A stretch of 59,928 nucleotides of DNA, taken from the NCBI RefSeq assembly GCF_934294775.1, contig NZ_CAKRAH010000015.1:1-59928 (forward strand), in the 5' to 3' direction. How positions within the stretch are numbered: the first letter of the stretch is position 1; every line of letters starts with the position of its first letter. Source of the stretch: an uncultured Dorea sp. GTDB taxonomy: Bacteria; Bacillota; Clostridia; Lachnospirales; Lachnospiraceae. Position numbers and translations under genes: made by a program. The notes under the pieces are model-generated. The model made no database searches and was not told where the DNA came from. It saw only the letters and a program-made list of their open reading frames with translations. Below are positions 32,125 through 41,072 of this stretch, piece after piece.

Positions 32125-34782
32125 TTACCGTGGAATAAACTTCCTTCTGTTCTTTCTTTTTTCCCTGACAAGCAGTGACAAAAATCCTGCCATTCCGATC
32201 AAAGACAGGATTTTTCCTGTTATTGTCCCCGGAGCATGATAGATGATCTTCACTTCATGGTTACCACTTTCGATCTTACACCCCAGAAATGCCGTATTCA
32301 CTTTTTGTATCTTTGTTTCTTTTCCATCAATAAACATTTTAAAATGTTTATCATAAGGGATGGACGTAATAAACCATCCATCTTTCTTTACATGAATCGT
32401 CCCCTGGATCACGTTATCTTCTGTCTGTTTTTTGTCCACCTGGATTTCTGACTGATACAATAATTCTGACCGTTCCGGCAGACTGCCGAGATATGCCTGT
32501 ACATGGCTTAATTGATATTTTCCTTTGCCAAATGTCACAGAAATGGTATCCTCTCCATCCTTTAACGGCACTGCATAGGTAAATGTTTTATTTTCATTAT
32601 AATATACATGATCTGTTGCACTTAGTTTGTTCCGAATTCCGTTGACCCAGACTGCCACGTCTTTATTCGGATGTGCGTTGTCCACCCGGAAGCTCAGGAA
32701 AAGAATCTGTTTCTGCCCCTCTTGTTGTTGTGCCGTTTCCTGCCGCACCTGTCGGATGGAAAATCTTGTTTTTTTCATCTTCTTTGCCTGAATCTTCCAA
32801 CCATCTTTTGTTTCTTGCATCCACGTTACGCCTTCTATTTCATTTCTATTTTTCTGCTCCGCTCCACCTGTAGTTCTATTATTGACCATTTTCAGACTAA
32901 CCGGCGCATAGGCTGTCATTATGTTCTGATCTGAAGATTCCGTATGTTCTTCAACAACCGCATATTCCAGAAGTACCGTCTGATTATATGGAAATGCAAG
33001 TTTCTTATATTCCTCTTCCGTCATCACACAATCTGTTGCATACATGACCGGTGCTGCGTCTTTATTCTGATATATACCGGTTGTGCCACATTTCTTAACC
33101 AGAGTATATCCCGGCACATCCGAATCTGATACGATATACCGCACTCCCAGCATCCGGCGGAATACCGGATTTTTCGAGACAGACTGCATCATCCCATTGC
33201 GGAACGGTTCTTCCAGTCCGAATGTCTTCTGACGGAATGTCTGATAGTCCGGATTGTATGCCGATGAATAGATGGAAGTAATATTCTGATCCACATCCCA
33301 GATCCGGTTTAAATCTGCTGCATTTTCATCGTCATTGCCCACCTGTTCTGTGCGGTAATATCCATCATCATTTTTTAATGCTTCTTTTACCGCATATCTG
33401 TTATGTTCTCCCGCAACATCCCGGTAAAGTTTGCGGCTGACGTACCTGTCTGGCTTCATCTGATAAAAAGTGTTCATCGTAACTGCCAGACATATCACCG
33501 ACGGCAGTGCCAGCATCAGAATCTCTTTCGTCTCTTTGCGGTGTCTCTTCATCGCACAATACAGTACATAACAGATCAGAAACAGAATACTTTCTGCAAG
33601 CAGGGCTTTCCATATACTTTCCCCTGTGCCTTTCGAAGCAAACTGATTCCTTGCTATATAAACGGATACCGTTGTGATGATATATGGAATCATTCCTGCA
33701 ATAAAAGACAGTTCGCTTTTCCTGCACTTTTCCAGATAAATGCCAATCAGATAACAAAGCAATGGCAGAAACGGAATAAAGACTTTATCCCTGATATAAA
33801 GTCCGCCATTCAATAAGTAAGCAAATACCGGAATCACAAGTACGATCACACATCCATACGTGAGTACCTTTTCATATACTTTCCGGTACAACAATCCCGT
33901 GAGCAGAACTGTGATCACCAGTGTCGTAAGTCCGATTCCATAGATACTGTAAGCAAATCGTTCTACTGCGATCTGCGGAATAAAAAAGGCAGCAAGCGAT
34001 GTGTTCTGTCCTTTACTTCTCCCACCCGTTAATGCAAGTGCCGTCGGTACCAGGAAGAAACAGCTCATAAGTACTGCCAGAAACATTGGGCGCACGAAGC
34101 ATACTCCGTCCCTCAAAAAAGTGCTGACCGTTACCCCGCATTCTTCTCTTTGTTCAAAATAACGGTGCAGTCCATAAAGAACCAGTGCCAGCATTCCGCC
34201 AATACTGAAATAAAAACTGGTCATGATCATCAGAAATACACTGACCGTAAAAAGGGCACTTTTTTCTTGTTCAAAATACCGGTCCACACCTATGAGTGCC
34301 AGACACAAGAACGGCATATAATCCACAAACATGATCTGTCCGCTGTACTGACCGATCATCGGTCCTGCCAGCAGGAACATCAGTGACAGGATAAAAGCAG
34401 TGCCTGTATCCGTCTTTCTGCTTTTCAGCCAGTAATAAAAAAGCAGTACCGAAGCAGTCAGACCTGTTATGCTGACTGCCATGATATAATCCGACATTTT
34501 CACAAACGGGAGCAGATATGACGGCAGGATCAACGGACTATATAGTCCATAATAAGCAAAATGGTAAATATTCTGGCCGCCGCCCAGATTCGCTGCAAAT
34601 TCGGGGAATAACTTTCCGGTTGCATAAAATTGCTGCCGGAAATAATCCGGCAGCACACTATGCTGACTGAACCAGTCTACCTTTGCTCCAAAGATTCCAT
34701 ATCTGCCCACAAACATCCGGCAAAAAAAGAGTGTTAAGGCTGTAAGCAGCAGGTAAGGAATGTATCTCTTAGCCTTGTCCAT
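32125..34782 (-). CDS. yfhO: YfhO family membrane glycosyltransferase-like protein
   Basis: 885 residues. Roughly 12-14 helices (about 5-430 and one near the C-terminus at about 855-875) enclose a large extracytoplasmic domain (about 440-850). The first loop (YGIFGAKVDWFSQHSVLPDY) is typical of YfhO, where GT-C enzymes carry an acidic residue. In Bacillus and Listeria, YfhO-type proteins transfer a sugar from a lipid carrier to lipoteichoic acid, with CsbB/GtlA supplying the loaded carrier. Here the CsbB-like gene is immediately upstream with a 14-bp overlap. Confidence 0.88.
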   Translation of the reverse strand: MDKAKRYIPYLLLTALTLFFCRMFVGRYGIFGAKVDWFSQHSVLPDYFRQQFYATGKLFPEFAANLGGGQNIYHFAYYGLYSPLILPSYLLPFVKMSDYIMAVSITGLTASVLLFYYWLKSRKTDTGTAFILSLMFLLAGPMIGQYSGQIMFVDYMPFLCLALIGVDRYFEQEKSALFTVSVFLMIMTSFYFSIGGMLALVLYGLHRYFEQREECGVTVSTFLRDGVCFVRPMFLAVLMSCFFLVPTALALTGGRSKGQNTSLAAFFIPQIAVERFAYSIYGIGLTTLVITVLLTGLLYRKVYEKVLTYGCVIVLVIPVFAYLLNGGLYIRDKVFIPFLPLLCYLIGIYLEKCRKSELSFIAGMIPYIITTVSVYIARNQFASKGTGESIWKALLAESILFLICYVLYCAMKRHRKETKEILMLALPSVICLAVTMNTFYQMKPDRYVSRKLYRDVAGEHNRYAVKEALKNDDGYYRTEQVGNDDENAADLNRIWDVDQNITSIYSSAYNPDYQTFRQKTFGLEEPFRNGMMQSVSKNPVFRRMLGVRYIVSDSDVPGYTLVKKCGTTGIYQNKDAAPVMYATDCVMTEEEYKKLAFPYNQTVLLEYAVVEEHTESSDQNIMTAYAPVSLKMVNNRTTGGAEQKNRNEIEGVTWMQETKDGWKIQAKKMKKTRFSIRQVRQETAQQQEGQKQILFLSFRVDNAHPNKDVAVWVNGIRNKLSATDHVYYNENKTFTYAVPLKDGEDTISVTFGKGKYQLSHVQAYLGSLPERSELLYQSEIQVDKKQTEDNVIQGTIHVKKDGWFITSIPYDKHFKMFIDGKETKIQKVNTAFLGCKIESGNHEVKIIYHAPGTITGKILSLIGMAGFLSLLVREKRKNRRKFIPR

Positions 34783-35767
34783 AACTCTTCCTCCGCAGAT
34801 TTTGTGATAATGGCATCATCATGATCCTTTGTTCTTCTTTACTGGAATCCTTTAACAGGTATACAGGCCGGTTCTTTACTTCCAGGTATGTCTTGGCAAG
34901 ATACTGTCCCAGAATTCCGGTACACAGAAGCTGTACACCACCCACGCCAAACAAGATACAAACCATCGACGGCCATCCGGCCACCGGATCTCCCCAGATT
35001 AATGTACGGACTACGATCGCAACAATCATCAGGAATGATAATCCGCAGAACAAAACTCCCATATACGATGCAATCGACAGCGGAACTACAGAAAATCCCG
35101 TGATTCCCTCCAGAGAGTAAATGAATAATTTCTTTACATTCCATTTTGTTTCTCCGGCAGATCTTTCGATATTCTCATACTCCAGCCATTTGGTACGGAA
35201 ACCAACCCAGCCGAAAATTCCTTTTGAAAAACGGTTGTATTCGCTCATTTCCAGTACCGCATCTGCCATCTTACGGTTCATCAGGCGGTAATCTCTGGCA
35301 CCGCTTACAATCTCTGTCTTGGAAATCTTATTGATCACGTTGTAAAACTCTTTGGATAAGAATGAACGGATCTTTGGTTCACCTTTTCTGGTAGAACGTC
35401 TGGTAGCTACACTGTCATACGCTTCTTCCTTCAATATCCGGTACATTTCCGGCAGAAGTGACGGCGGATCCTGCAGATCTACATCCATGATTGCCGCATA
35501 ATCACCGCTTGCATTTTGAAGTCCTGCATAGATTGCAGCTTCTTTTCCAAAGTTTCTGGAAAAGGAAAGGTACTGACATCTTCCGTCCTTTCTGTGTAAG
35601 TCTTTCAGAATCTCATATGTTCTATCGGATGATCCGTCATCTACGAATATCAATTCAAAATCGGACTGTTTCTTCATAATGTCCATGACTTTTTTCATCT
35701 CGTCATAATAGATTGGCAATGCTTCTTCTTCATTGAAGCACGGGATGATAATACTGATTTTGTCCAT
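34769..35767 (-). CDS. csbB: Family 2 glycosyltransferase, CsbB/GtrB-like
   Basis: 332 residues from the ATG 9 bp after GAGGAGG; 22 further codons upstream are open but lack a site. The GT-A domain (about 1-225) has IIPCFNEEEALP, DDGSSDRTYE and MDVDLQDPP, the polyprenyl-phosphate transferase signature. Two C-terminal helices (about 240-300) anchor it. It loads a sugar onto undecaprenyl phosphate in the cytoplasm, and the YfhO-like protein uses it outside. It lies 100 bp after phoR, with TTAAG repeats and a -10 in between. Confidence 0.9.
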   Translation of the reverse strand: MDKISIIIPCFNEEEALPIYYDEMKKVMDIMKKQSDFELIFVDDGSSDRTYEILKDLHRKDGRCQYLSFSRNFGKEAAIYAGLQNASGDYAAIMDVDLQDPPSLLPEMYRILKEEAYDSVATRRSTRKGEPKIRSFLSKEFYNVINKISKTEIVSGARDYRLMNRKMADAVLEMSEYNRFSKGIFGWVGFRTKWLEYENIERSAGETKWNVKKLFIYSLEGITGFSVVPLSIASYMGVLFCGLSFLMIVAIVVRTLIWGDPVAGWPSMVCILFGVGGVQLLCTGILGQYLAKTYLEVKNRPVYLLKDSSKEEQRIMMMPLSQNLRRKSYGQG

Positions 35768-35800
35768 AACAATAAGCCTCCTCATCTTTTTCTTGATGCT

Positions 35801-35855
35801 ATTGTAGGCTTCGTTTCTTAAAGACATACGCAAATAATTCTTAAGATTTCTTAAA
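35801..35855 (-). promoter_or_regulatory. TTAAG repeats and possible promoter before csbB
   Basis: On minus, TTTAAG (35850-35855) and CTTAAG (35840-35845) are 10 bp apart. A further TTTAAG (35817-35822) lies 10 bp before TACAAT (35801-35806). Spacing of a TTTAAG repeat 10 bp from a -10 is like promoters activated by OmpR-family regulators such as CiaR. The binding protein is unknown. Confidence 0.45.
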
Positions 35856-35870
35856 AACTTCTGTCATTTT

Positions 35871-37193
35871 TTAAAATATAAGTTCTATCTTCGTACCTTC
35901 ACCCAGTTTACTGTCCACATGGATTTTCGCCCCATGAAGCATTGCTCCATGCTTTACGATAGACAGTCCAAGACCTGTTCCACCGGTTTCTTTAGAATGG
36001 CTTTTGTCTACACGATAGAAACGTTCAAATATACGGTCCGTCTCATTCTCCGGGATTCCGATTCCGGTATCCGTAACGCAGACCTTCTTTCCCTGCAGGG
36101 TATTGCCTACCCAGACGGTTAATCTTCCGCCTTCTTTGTTATACTTGATCGCATTTTCACAGATATTGTAGATCATCTCATCCAGGATCTGTCGGATACC
36201 CACATACTCTACCGGTTCTCCCGTCACCTCTACATGCACTTTCCGCTTCGCTGCCTGTGGTGAAAGTCTGGTCAGAATCTCCCTTGTCAGCTTATAGAGA
36301 TCTACCTCTTCTTTTTCCAGCTGCACATTGCCCTCATCCAGTTTTGATAACTTGATGATATCTTCTACCAGCGTGATCAGACGCCTTGCTTCATTATAGA
36401 TTCTTTCCGCAAAACCTTTCATATCTTCCGGCTTTACCAGTCCGCTTTTCATGATTTCTGCGTAACCTGAAATTGACGTAAGCGGTGTCTTCAACTCGTG
36501 AGATACATTTGCCGAAAATTCTTTTCTCATATTGGCAACCGCATCTTTTTCTTTATTCTGCTTGTCGATACTCTGTAAAAGAGGTGTTAATTCTTCGTAC
36601 ACGTCATTCTCCAATGGATTCTCAAGATCCAGTCTGTTGATCGGGCGGATCAGTCTCGTTACCTGCCATTTTACAAGGATTCCCGCAAATGCCAGCATGA
36701 TCAGTGCGATCAGCCCCATTGCAGGGAATACTTTCATTGCTGTCCGGAATGCAGTATCTACCGTCTTTGATACACGCAGGATATCTCCATTTTCTAATTT
36801 CACTGCATAATAGAACATCTCTTTATTCAATGTATTCGATTCACGGATATCCTGACCACTTCCGTTTTTCAGCGCAGCTTTTACTTCCGGCCGGTCCTTG
36901 TGGTTCTGAAGGGTTACGTCATCTTCTTTCGAGTCATATTTCACATTACCATCCGGATCGATCAGGGTAATTCTTGTGTCCGCATGCACGTTATCCATCG
37001 TCTTCAGATAAGACTCCCCGGAAGTGTCAAGTGCTACGTTAATATAGTCCGCTTCCTGTCTTACCTCCCCTTCCATGATATGGATCGTCTGGCGGTATAC
37101 AACCAGTGTGGTGATCGCATAAGCTATGAGCATCGTCAGGGTAATGACAAGAATCATGCTGCTCTGAATCTTTTTTCTCATACTTTGTTTCAT
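35871..37193 (-). CDS. phoR: Phosphate-sensing histidine kinase PhoR
   Basis: 440 residues. An N-terminal helix (about 13-33) and second helix (about 155-175) enclose an extracytoplasmic PAS-like domain. Then comes a HAMP-like linker, H232 in EFSANVSHELKTPLTS, and HATPase motifs NICENAIKYN, DTGIGIPENE and GGTGLGLSIVKHG. It lies 4 bp after phoB and downstream of pstSCAB-phoU, which identifies it as PhoR. PhoU and the Pst complex normally keep it inactive when phosphate is ample. Confidence 0.93.
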   Translation of the reverse strand: MKQSMRKKIQSSMILVITLTMLIAYAITTLVVYRQTIHIMEGEVRQEADYINVALDTSGESYLKTMDNVHADTRITLIDPDGNVKYDSKEDDVTLQNHKDRPEVKAALKNGSGQDIRESNTLNKEMFYYAVKLENGDILRVSKTVDTAFRTAMKVFPAMGLIALIMLAFAGILVKWQVTRLIRPINRLDLENPLENDVYEELTPLLQSIDKQNKEKDAVANMRKEFSANVSHELKTPLTSISGYAEIMKSGLVKPEDMKGFAERIYNEARRLITLVEDIIKLSKLDEGNVQLEKEEVDLYKLTREILTRLSPQAAKRKVHVEVTGEPVEYVGIRQILDEMIYNICENAIKYNKEGGRLTVWVGNTLQGKKVCVTDTGIGIPENETDRIFERFYRVDKSHSKETGGTGLGLSIVKHGAMLHGAKIHVDSKLGEGTKIELIF

Positions 37194-37197
37194 ATTA

Positions 37198-37872
37198 TTA
37201 CCTGCTCATACGGTATCCGACTCCGCGGACCGTCTCAATCTGTTCGCCTGCAGCTCCAAGCTTCTGTCTTAAAGTTCTGACATGCACATCCACGGTTCTC
37301 GTCTCCCCGTCGAAATCATATCCCCAGATATCTTCCAGAAGCTGGTCTCTGGTAAGGACAATATTCGAATTCTTCATCAGGCGTTTCAGTAATTCATACT
37401 CTTTCAGTGTCAGGTTCACCACTTCTCCGTGAACGGTCACTTCATGCTTCTTCGGATCCAGCCGGATCTCTCCGATCTCAAATATATCCTCACCAGATAT
37501 GCTTCCGTTTGCGCTGCGTCTTAATACAGCTTTGATACGTGAGATCAGTTCCATCATGCCAAATGGTTTTGTAACATAATCATCCGCACCGGCATCCAGT
37601 CCTTTTACTTTATCATATTCTGCTCCCTTGGCTGTAACCATGATGACCGGAATCTCTCTCGTTTTCTTAGATGCTTTTAACTTTCTCAAAAGCTCCATTC
37701 CGTCTTCTCCCGGAAGCATAATATCAAGCAAAACAAGCTCTGGCGTCTCTAATGCCAGAGCTTCAAGGAATGAACTTCCATCTTGGAATCCGCGCGCCTG
37801 AAACCCTGTGCTCTCCAGGGTATACACCACCAGTTCCCGTATGTTACTGTCATCTTCTACACAAAAAATCAT
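37198..37872 (-). CDS. phoB: Phosphate-regulon response regulator (PhoB/PhoP type)
   Basis: 224 residues. Receiver with acidic cluster VEDD (5-8), phospho-acceptor D50 (LVLLDIMLPGEDG) and YVTKPFG. An OmpR-type winged helix (about 125-222) ends RGVGYRMSR. Phosphorylated by PhoR, it should bind the 11-bp-phased TTWACA repeats seen before pstS and near the Na/Pi symporter. It lies 16 bp after phoU. Confidence 0.94.
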   Translation of the reverse strand: MIFCVEDDSNIRELVVYTLESTGFQARGFQDGSSFLEALALETPELVLLDIMLPGEDGMELLRKLKASKKTREIPVIMVTAKGAEYDKVKGLDAGADDYVTKPFGMMELISRIKAVLRRSANGSISGEDIFEIGEIRLDPKKHEVTVHGEVVNLTLKEYELLKRLMKNSNIVLTRDQLLEDIWGYDFDGETRTVDVHVRTLRQKLGAAGEQIETVRGVGYRMSR

Positions 37873-37888
37873 TCCTCATTCTCCTTCT

Positions 37889-38542
37889 TTATACTACAGA
37901 AGCTTTGTGGATCCCTGTGATAGAGAATTCCACCCACTCTGCGATATTCGTTGCATGGTCTGCGATACGTTCCAGATATTTTGCAACCATGATCAGATCA
38001 ATTGCCTCTACACCCTGCTCTCCTTTATTTTCCGCAATAAAGTCGATCAGTGTTGTCTTCACTTCTTCAAAAAGTTCATCCACGATATCATCATCTTTTA
38101 TGACTTTTCTTGAAAGTTCAAGGTCTTTTTCCACATATGCATTGACGCTGTCACGCACCATCTTTCCGGCTGCTTCGGACATTTTGATAATCTTTGGAAT
38201 GTCCTGCGCTTCCGACTTCTCCTCTGTAATGATGATCTCTGCAATATCCGAAGCCTGATCGCCGATACGTTCCATATCTGTGATCATTTTCAGTGCCGCT
38301 GAAATCTGTCTTAAATCTCTTGCCACAGGCTGCTGCTGGAGAAGCAGTTTCAAACAGAGTCTTTCAATATCTGTCTCTGCCTGATCGATCTCTTCATCTG
38401 CCGCGATCACCTTCTGTGCCTGTTCCATACTTCCTTCTTTTAATGCTGTCGTTGCTTTTCCGATTGCAACTTCACATAACTCTCCCATACGTGTAAGCTG
38501 CTCATTAAGTAACTCCAGCTGCTGATCAAACCGATTACGCAT
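37889..38542 (-). CDS. phoU: Phosphate signalling protein PhoU
   Basis: 217 residues, two three-helix PhoU repeats with acidic metal-cluster motifs (ERIGDQASDIAE near 90 and ERIADHATNIAEWVE near 190). PhoU links the Pst transporter to PhoR and represses the regulon when phosphate is plentiful. It lies 3 bp after pstB. Confidence 0.95.
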   Translation of the reverse strand: MRNRFDQQLELLNEQLTRMGELCEVAIGKATTALKEGSMEQAQKVIAADEEIDQAETDIERLCLKLLLQQQPVARDLRQISAALKMITDMERIGDQASDIAEIIITEEKSEAQDIPKIIKMSEAAGKMVRDSVNAYVEKDLELSRKVIKDDDIVDELFEEVKTTLIDFIAENKGEQGVEAIDLIMVAKYLERIADHATNIAEWVEFSITGIHKASVV

Positions 38543-38545
38543 ATC

Positions 38546-39295
38546 CTAGCCAAACCTCCCTGTGATATAATCTTCCGTTCTCTTATCTGCCGGAATCGAA
38601 AATAATTTTTCTGTTTCATTATATTCAATGACTTCTCCCAACAGGAAGAATGCCGTATTATCAGACACACGTACCGCCTGCTGCATATTATGTGTTACCA
38701 TAACGATAGTATAGTCTTTTTTCAATTCCATCGCAAGGTCTTCTATCTTAGATGTCGAGATAGGGTCCAGTGCCGATGTCGGTTCATCCATAAGGAGTAC
38801 TTCCGGCTGCACCGCCAGTGCTCTTGCAATACAAAGTCTCTGCTGCTGGCCGCCTGACATTCCAAGTGCGCTGGTCTTTAATCTGTCCTTGCATTCATTC
38901 CAGATTGCCGCATCTCTTAAAGATTTTTCTACCAGGTCATCCAGTTTTGCTTTTGAACGTATTCCATGGGTTCTTGGCCCATACGCAATATTATCATAGA
39001 TACTCATTGGAAACGGATTCGGTTTCTGAAACACCATTCCAACTCTCTTTCGTAACAAATTCACATCGATATCACGGAAAATATCCTTGCCATCCAGAAG
39101 AATCTCTCCGTCAATCTTACATCCCTCTACCAGATCATTCATACGGTTGATTGATTTTAATAATGTAGACTTTCCACATCCGGATGGTCCGATGAATGCT
39201 GTGATCTTATTCGCTTCTATCTCAAGATTCACATTTTTCAGAGCATGGAAATCACCGTAATGCAGTTCCATGTTCTTGATACTTATTTTACTCAT
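38546..39295 (-). CDS. pstB: Phosphate ABC transporter ATP-binding protein
   Basis: 249 residues. Walker A GPSGCGKSTLLKSINR (about 33-48), Q-loop FQKPNPFPMS, signature MSGGQQQRLCIARAL and Walker B VLLMDEPTSALDP followed by the H-loop VTHNMQQA. The QKPNPFP stretch is specific to PstB. It drives phosphate import with PstA, PstC and PstS. Confidence 0.97.
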   Translation of the reverse strand: MSKISIKNMELHYGDFHALKNVNLEIEANKITAFIGPSGCGKSTLLKSINRMNDLVEGCKIDGEILLDGKDIFRDIDVNLLRKRVGMVFQKPNPFPMSIYDNIAYGPRTHGIRSKAKLDDLVEKSLRDAAIWNECKDRLKTSALGMSGGQQQRLCIARALAVQPEVLLMDEPTSALDPISTSKIEDLAMELKKDYTIVMVTHNMQQAVRVSDNTAFFLLGEVIEYNETEKLFSIPADKRTEDYITGRFG

Positions 39296-39339
39296 GTATG
39301 ATTCCTTCCTGTTTTTTCTGATTTATCTCTGCACATCTG

Positions 39340-40203
39340 CTATGCTTTTGTAATCCGTTTGGCGATCATGCCAGACAGGGTATTGATCACAACTACCAGC
39401 ACCAGCAGTACTACAGCCGTCGCATAAGCCTGATTCATATAAAGACCTTCACTTGACAGATTATACATATGCACTGCCAAAGTTCTTCCTGAACTCAATA
39501 CATTCTTTGGCACCTTTGCAACAGTACCTGCTGTATAGATCAGTGCTGCCGTCTCTCCGACGATTCGTCCGATCGCCAGGATCACACCGGCAAGGATTCC
39601 AGGTATTGCCGATGGAAGTACGATCCGGAATACTGTACGTAATTTTCCTGCTCCCAGTCCAAAACTTCCTTCTCTGTAAGAATCCGGTACGGATTTCAGT
39701 GCTTCTTCTGTACTTCTCATGATCAGCGGTAATACCATGATCGCAAGCGTAAAAGCTCCTGCCAGAATCGAAAATCCCCATTTACAGGTATTTACAAAGA
39801 ACAGCATACCAAACAGTCCATATACGATAGATGGAATTCCCTGAAGCGTCTCTGTTGTAAGTCTGATCACTTCTACAAATTTATTCCCACGTTTTGCATA
39901 TTCCACAAGGAAGATTGCTGCAAAGATTCCAAATGGGACTGCGATCAGAAGTGATAACAGGGTCATGATCACTGTGTTGATCAATGCCGGCATCAGCGAG
40001 GCATTTTCCGATGTATAGTGAAGTGAGAAAATGGATGGTTTCAAATACGGAACACCATGTATCAGCACATATACGATCAGAAATATAAGTACTGCAAATG
40101 TCATAATCGCAGAAAGCATGACCAGAAGCATTACGATCAGTGATCCGGGAGTTCTGGTATATGCTTTTAACTTATCTTTCCATGTTACTTCATTACTACT
40201 CAT
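39340..40203 (-). CDS. pstA: Phosphate ABC transporter permease
   Basis: 287 residues, six membrane helices. The PstA hallmark is the cytoplasmic EAA-loop region SYREGSFGLGAGKLRTVFRI and GILAGVILAIGRIVGETAALIYTAG. An N-terminal helix (about 20-47) precedes a periplasm-facing loop (PYLKPSIFSL). It overlaps pstC by 8 bp, so translation is coupled. Confidence 0.96.
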   Translation of the reverse strand: MSSNEVTWKDKLKAYTRTPGSLIVMLLVMLSAIMTFAVLIFLIVYVLIHGVPYLKPSIFSLHYTSENASLMPALINTVIMTLLSLLIAVPFGIFAAIFLVEYAKRGNKFVEVIRLTTETLQGIPSIVYGLFGMLFFVNTCKWGFSILAGAFTLAIMVLPLIMRSTEEALKSVPDSYREGSFGLGAGKLRTVFRIVLPSAIPGILAGVILAIGRIVGETAALIYTAGTVAKVPKNVLSSGRTLAVHMYNLSSEGLYMNQAYATAVVLLVLVVVINTLSGMIAKRITKA

Positions 40204-41071
40204 AATTCTTCCCCCTCTTCAAAAGCGCTACACAGAAGTTCAGAAGAAGGATAAATACGAAGAGAACTACGCCGGTTGCGATCAGTGCTTCTCTGTGAAG
40301 TCCGGATGCATATCCCATCTCAATTACGATATTGGCTGTCAGTGTTCTGACTCCTCTGAAGATTCCTTCCGGCATTCTCGGCTGATTACCAGCCACCATG
40401 ATCACTGCCATCGTCTCTCCGATCGCACGTCCGATTCCCAGGACAATAGCTGCCACTACTCCGGATTTGGCTGCCGGTAAAACAACGGTAAAGATTGCTC
40501 TTTCATGTGTTCCGCCAAGTGCTACCGCACCTTCATAATACTGTGTAGGAACTGCTCTGAGCGCTGATTCCGTAAGTCCGATGATCGTTGGCAGGATCAT
40601 CATTCCCAGAAGAATGGATGCTGTGATCATACTGCTTCCGTTCCCCCCCTGATGAAGTGTTCTTCCGATTTCTCTTACCCACGGTACGAGAACTACAAGA
40701 CCGAAAAATCCATAGACAACGGATGGGATTCCTGCCAGAAGTTCTGTTGCCATCTTCAGTGGTTTATAGATTACTTTCGGACAGTAGAATGCCATGAATA
40801 CTGCTGTCAGGATTCCGATCAGTACACCGATGATAATTGCACCGGCCGTTACATACAGACTTCCAATGATCATTGGAAAGATTCCGTATATGTCATTCTT
40901 TGGTCTCCATAATTCACCGGTCAGGAATTTCCCGAATCCGATCTTACTCATTGCAGGAATTCCATTTGCAAACAAGAAAATACAAATGAGTGCAACCGCC
41001 AGTACCGAAGCACAGGCGGCAACTGCAAACACTCCCTGCATGAATCTCTCTGTCCATGCTTTTGATTTCAT
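40196..41071 (-). CDS. pstC: Phosphate ABC transporter permease
   Basis: 291 residues, six helices. Typical PstC motifs include ELLAGIPSVVYGFFGLVVLV and the coupling loop TQYYEGAVALGGTHERAIFT followed by GIGRAIGETMAVIMVAGN. It forms the channel with PstA. It begins 1 bp after pstS. Confidence 0.96.
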   Translation of the reverse strand: MKSKAWTERFMQGVFAVAACASVLAVALICIFLFANGIPAMSKIGFGKFLTGELWRPKNDIYGIFPMIIGSLYVTAGAIIIGVLIGILTAVFMAFYCPKVIYKPLKMATELLAGIPSVVYGFFGLVVLVPWVREIGRTLHQGGNGSSMITASILLGMMILPTIIGLTESALRAVPTQYYEGAVALGGTHERAIFTVVLPAAKSGVVAAIVLGIGRAIGETMAVIMVAGNQPRMPEGIFRGVRTLTANIVIEMGYASGLHREALIATGVVLFVFILLLNFCVALLKRGKNYE

Positions 41072-41072
41072 A

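Noticed and set aside
32125..34782. Two separate genes within the YfhO frame
   Set aside because: The frame is continuous, and the membrane-plus-large-domain layout is that of single-chain YfhO proteins.
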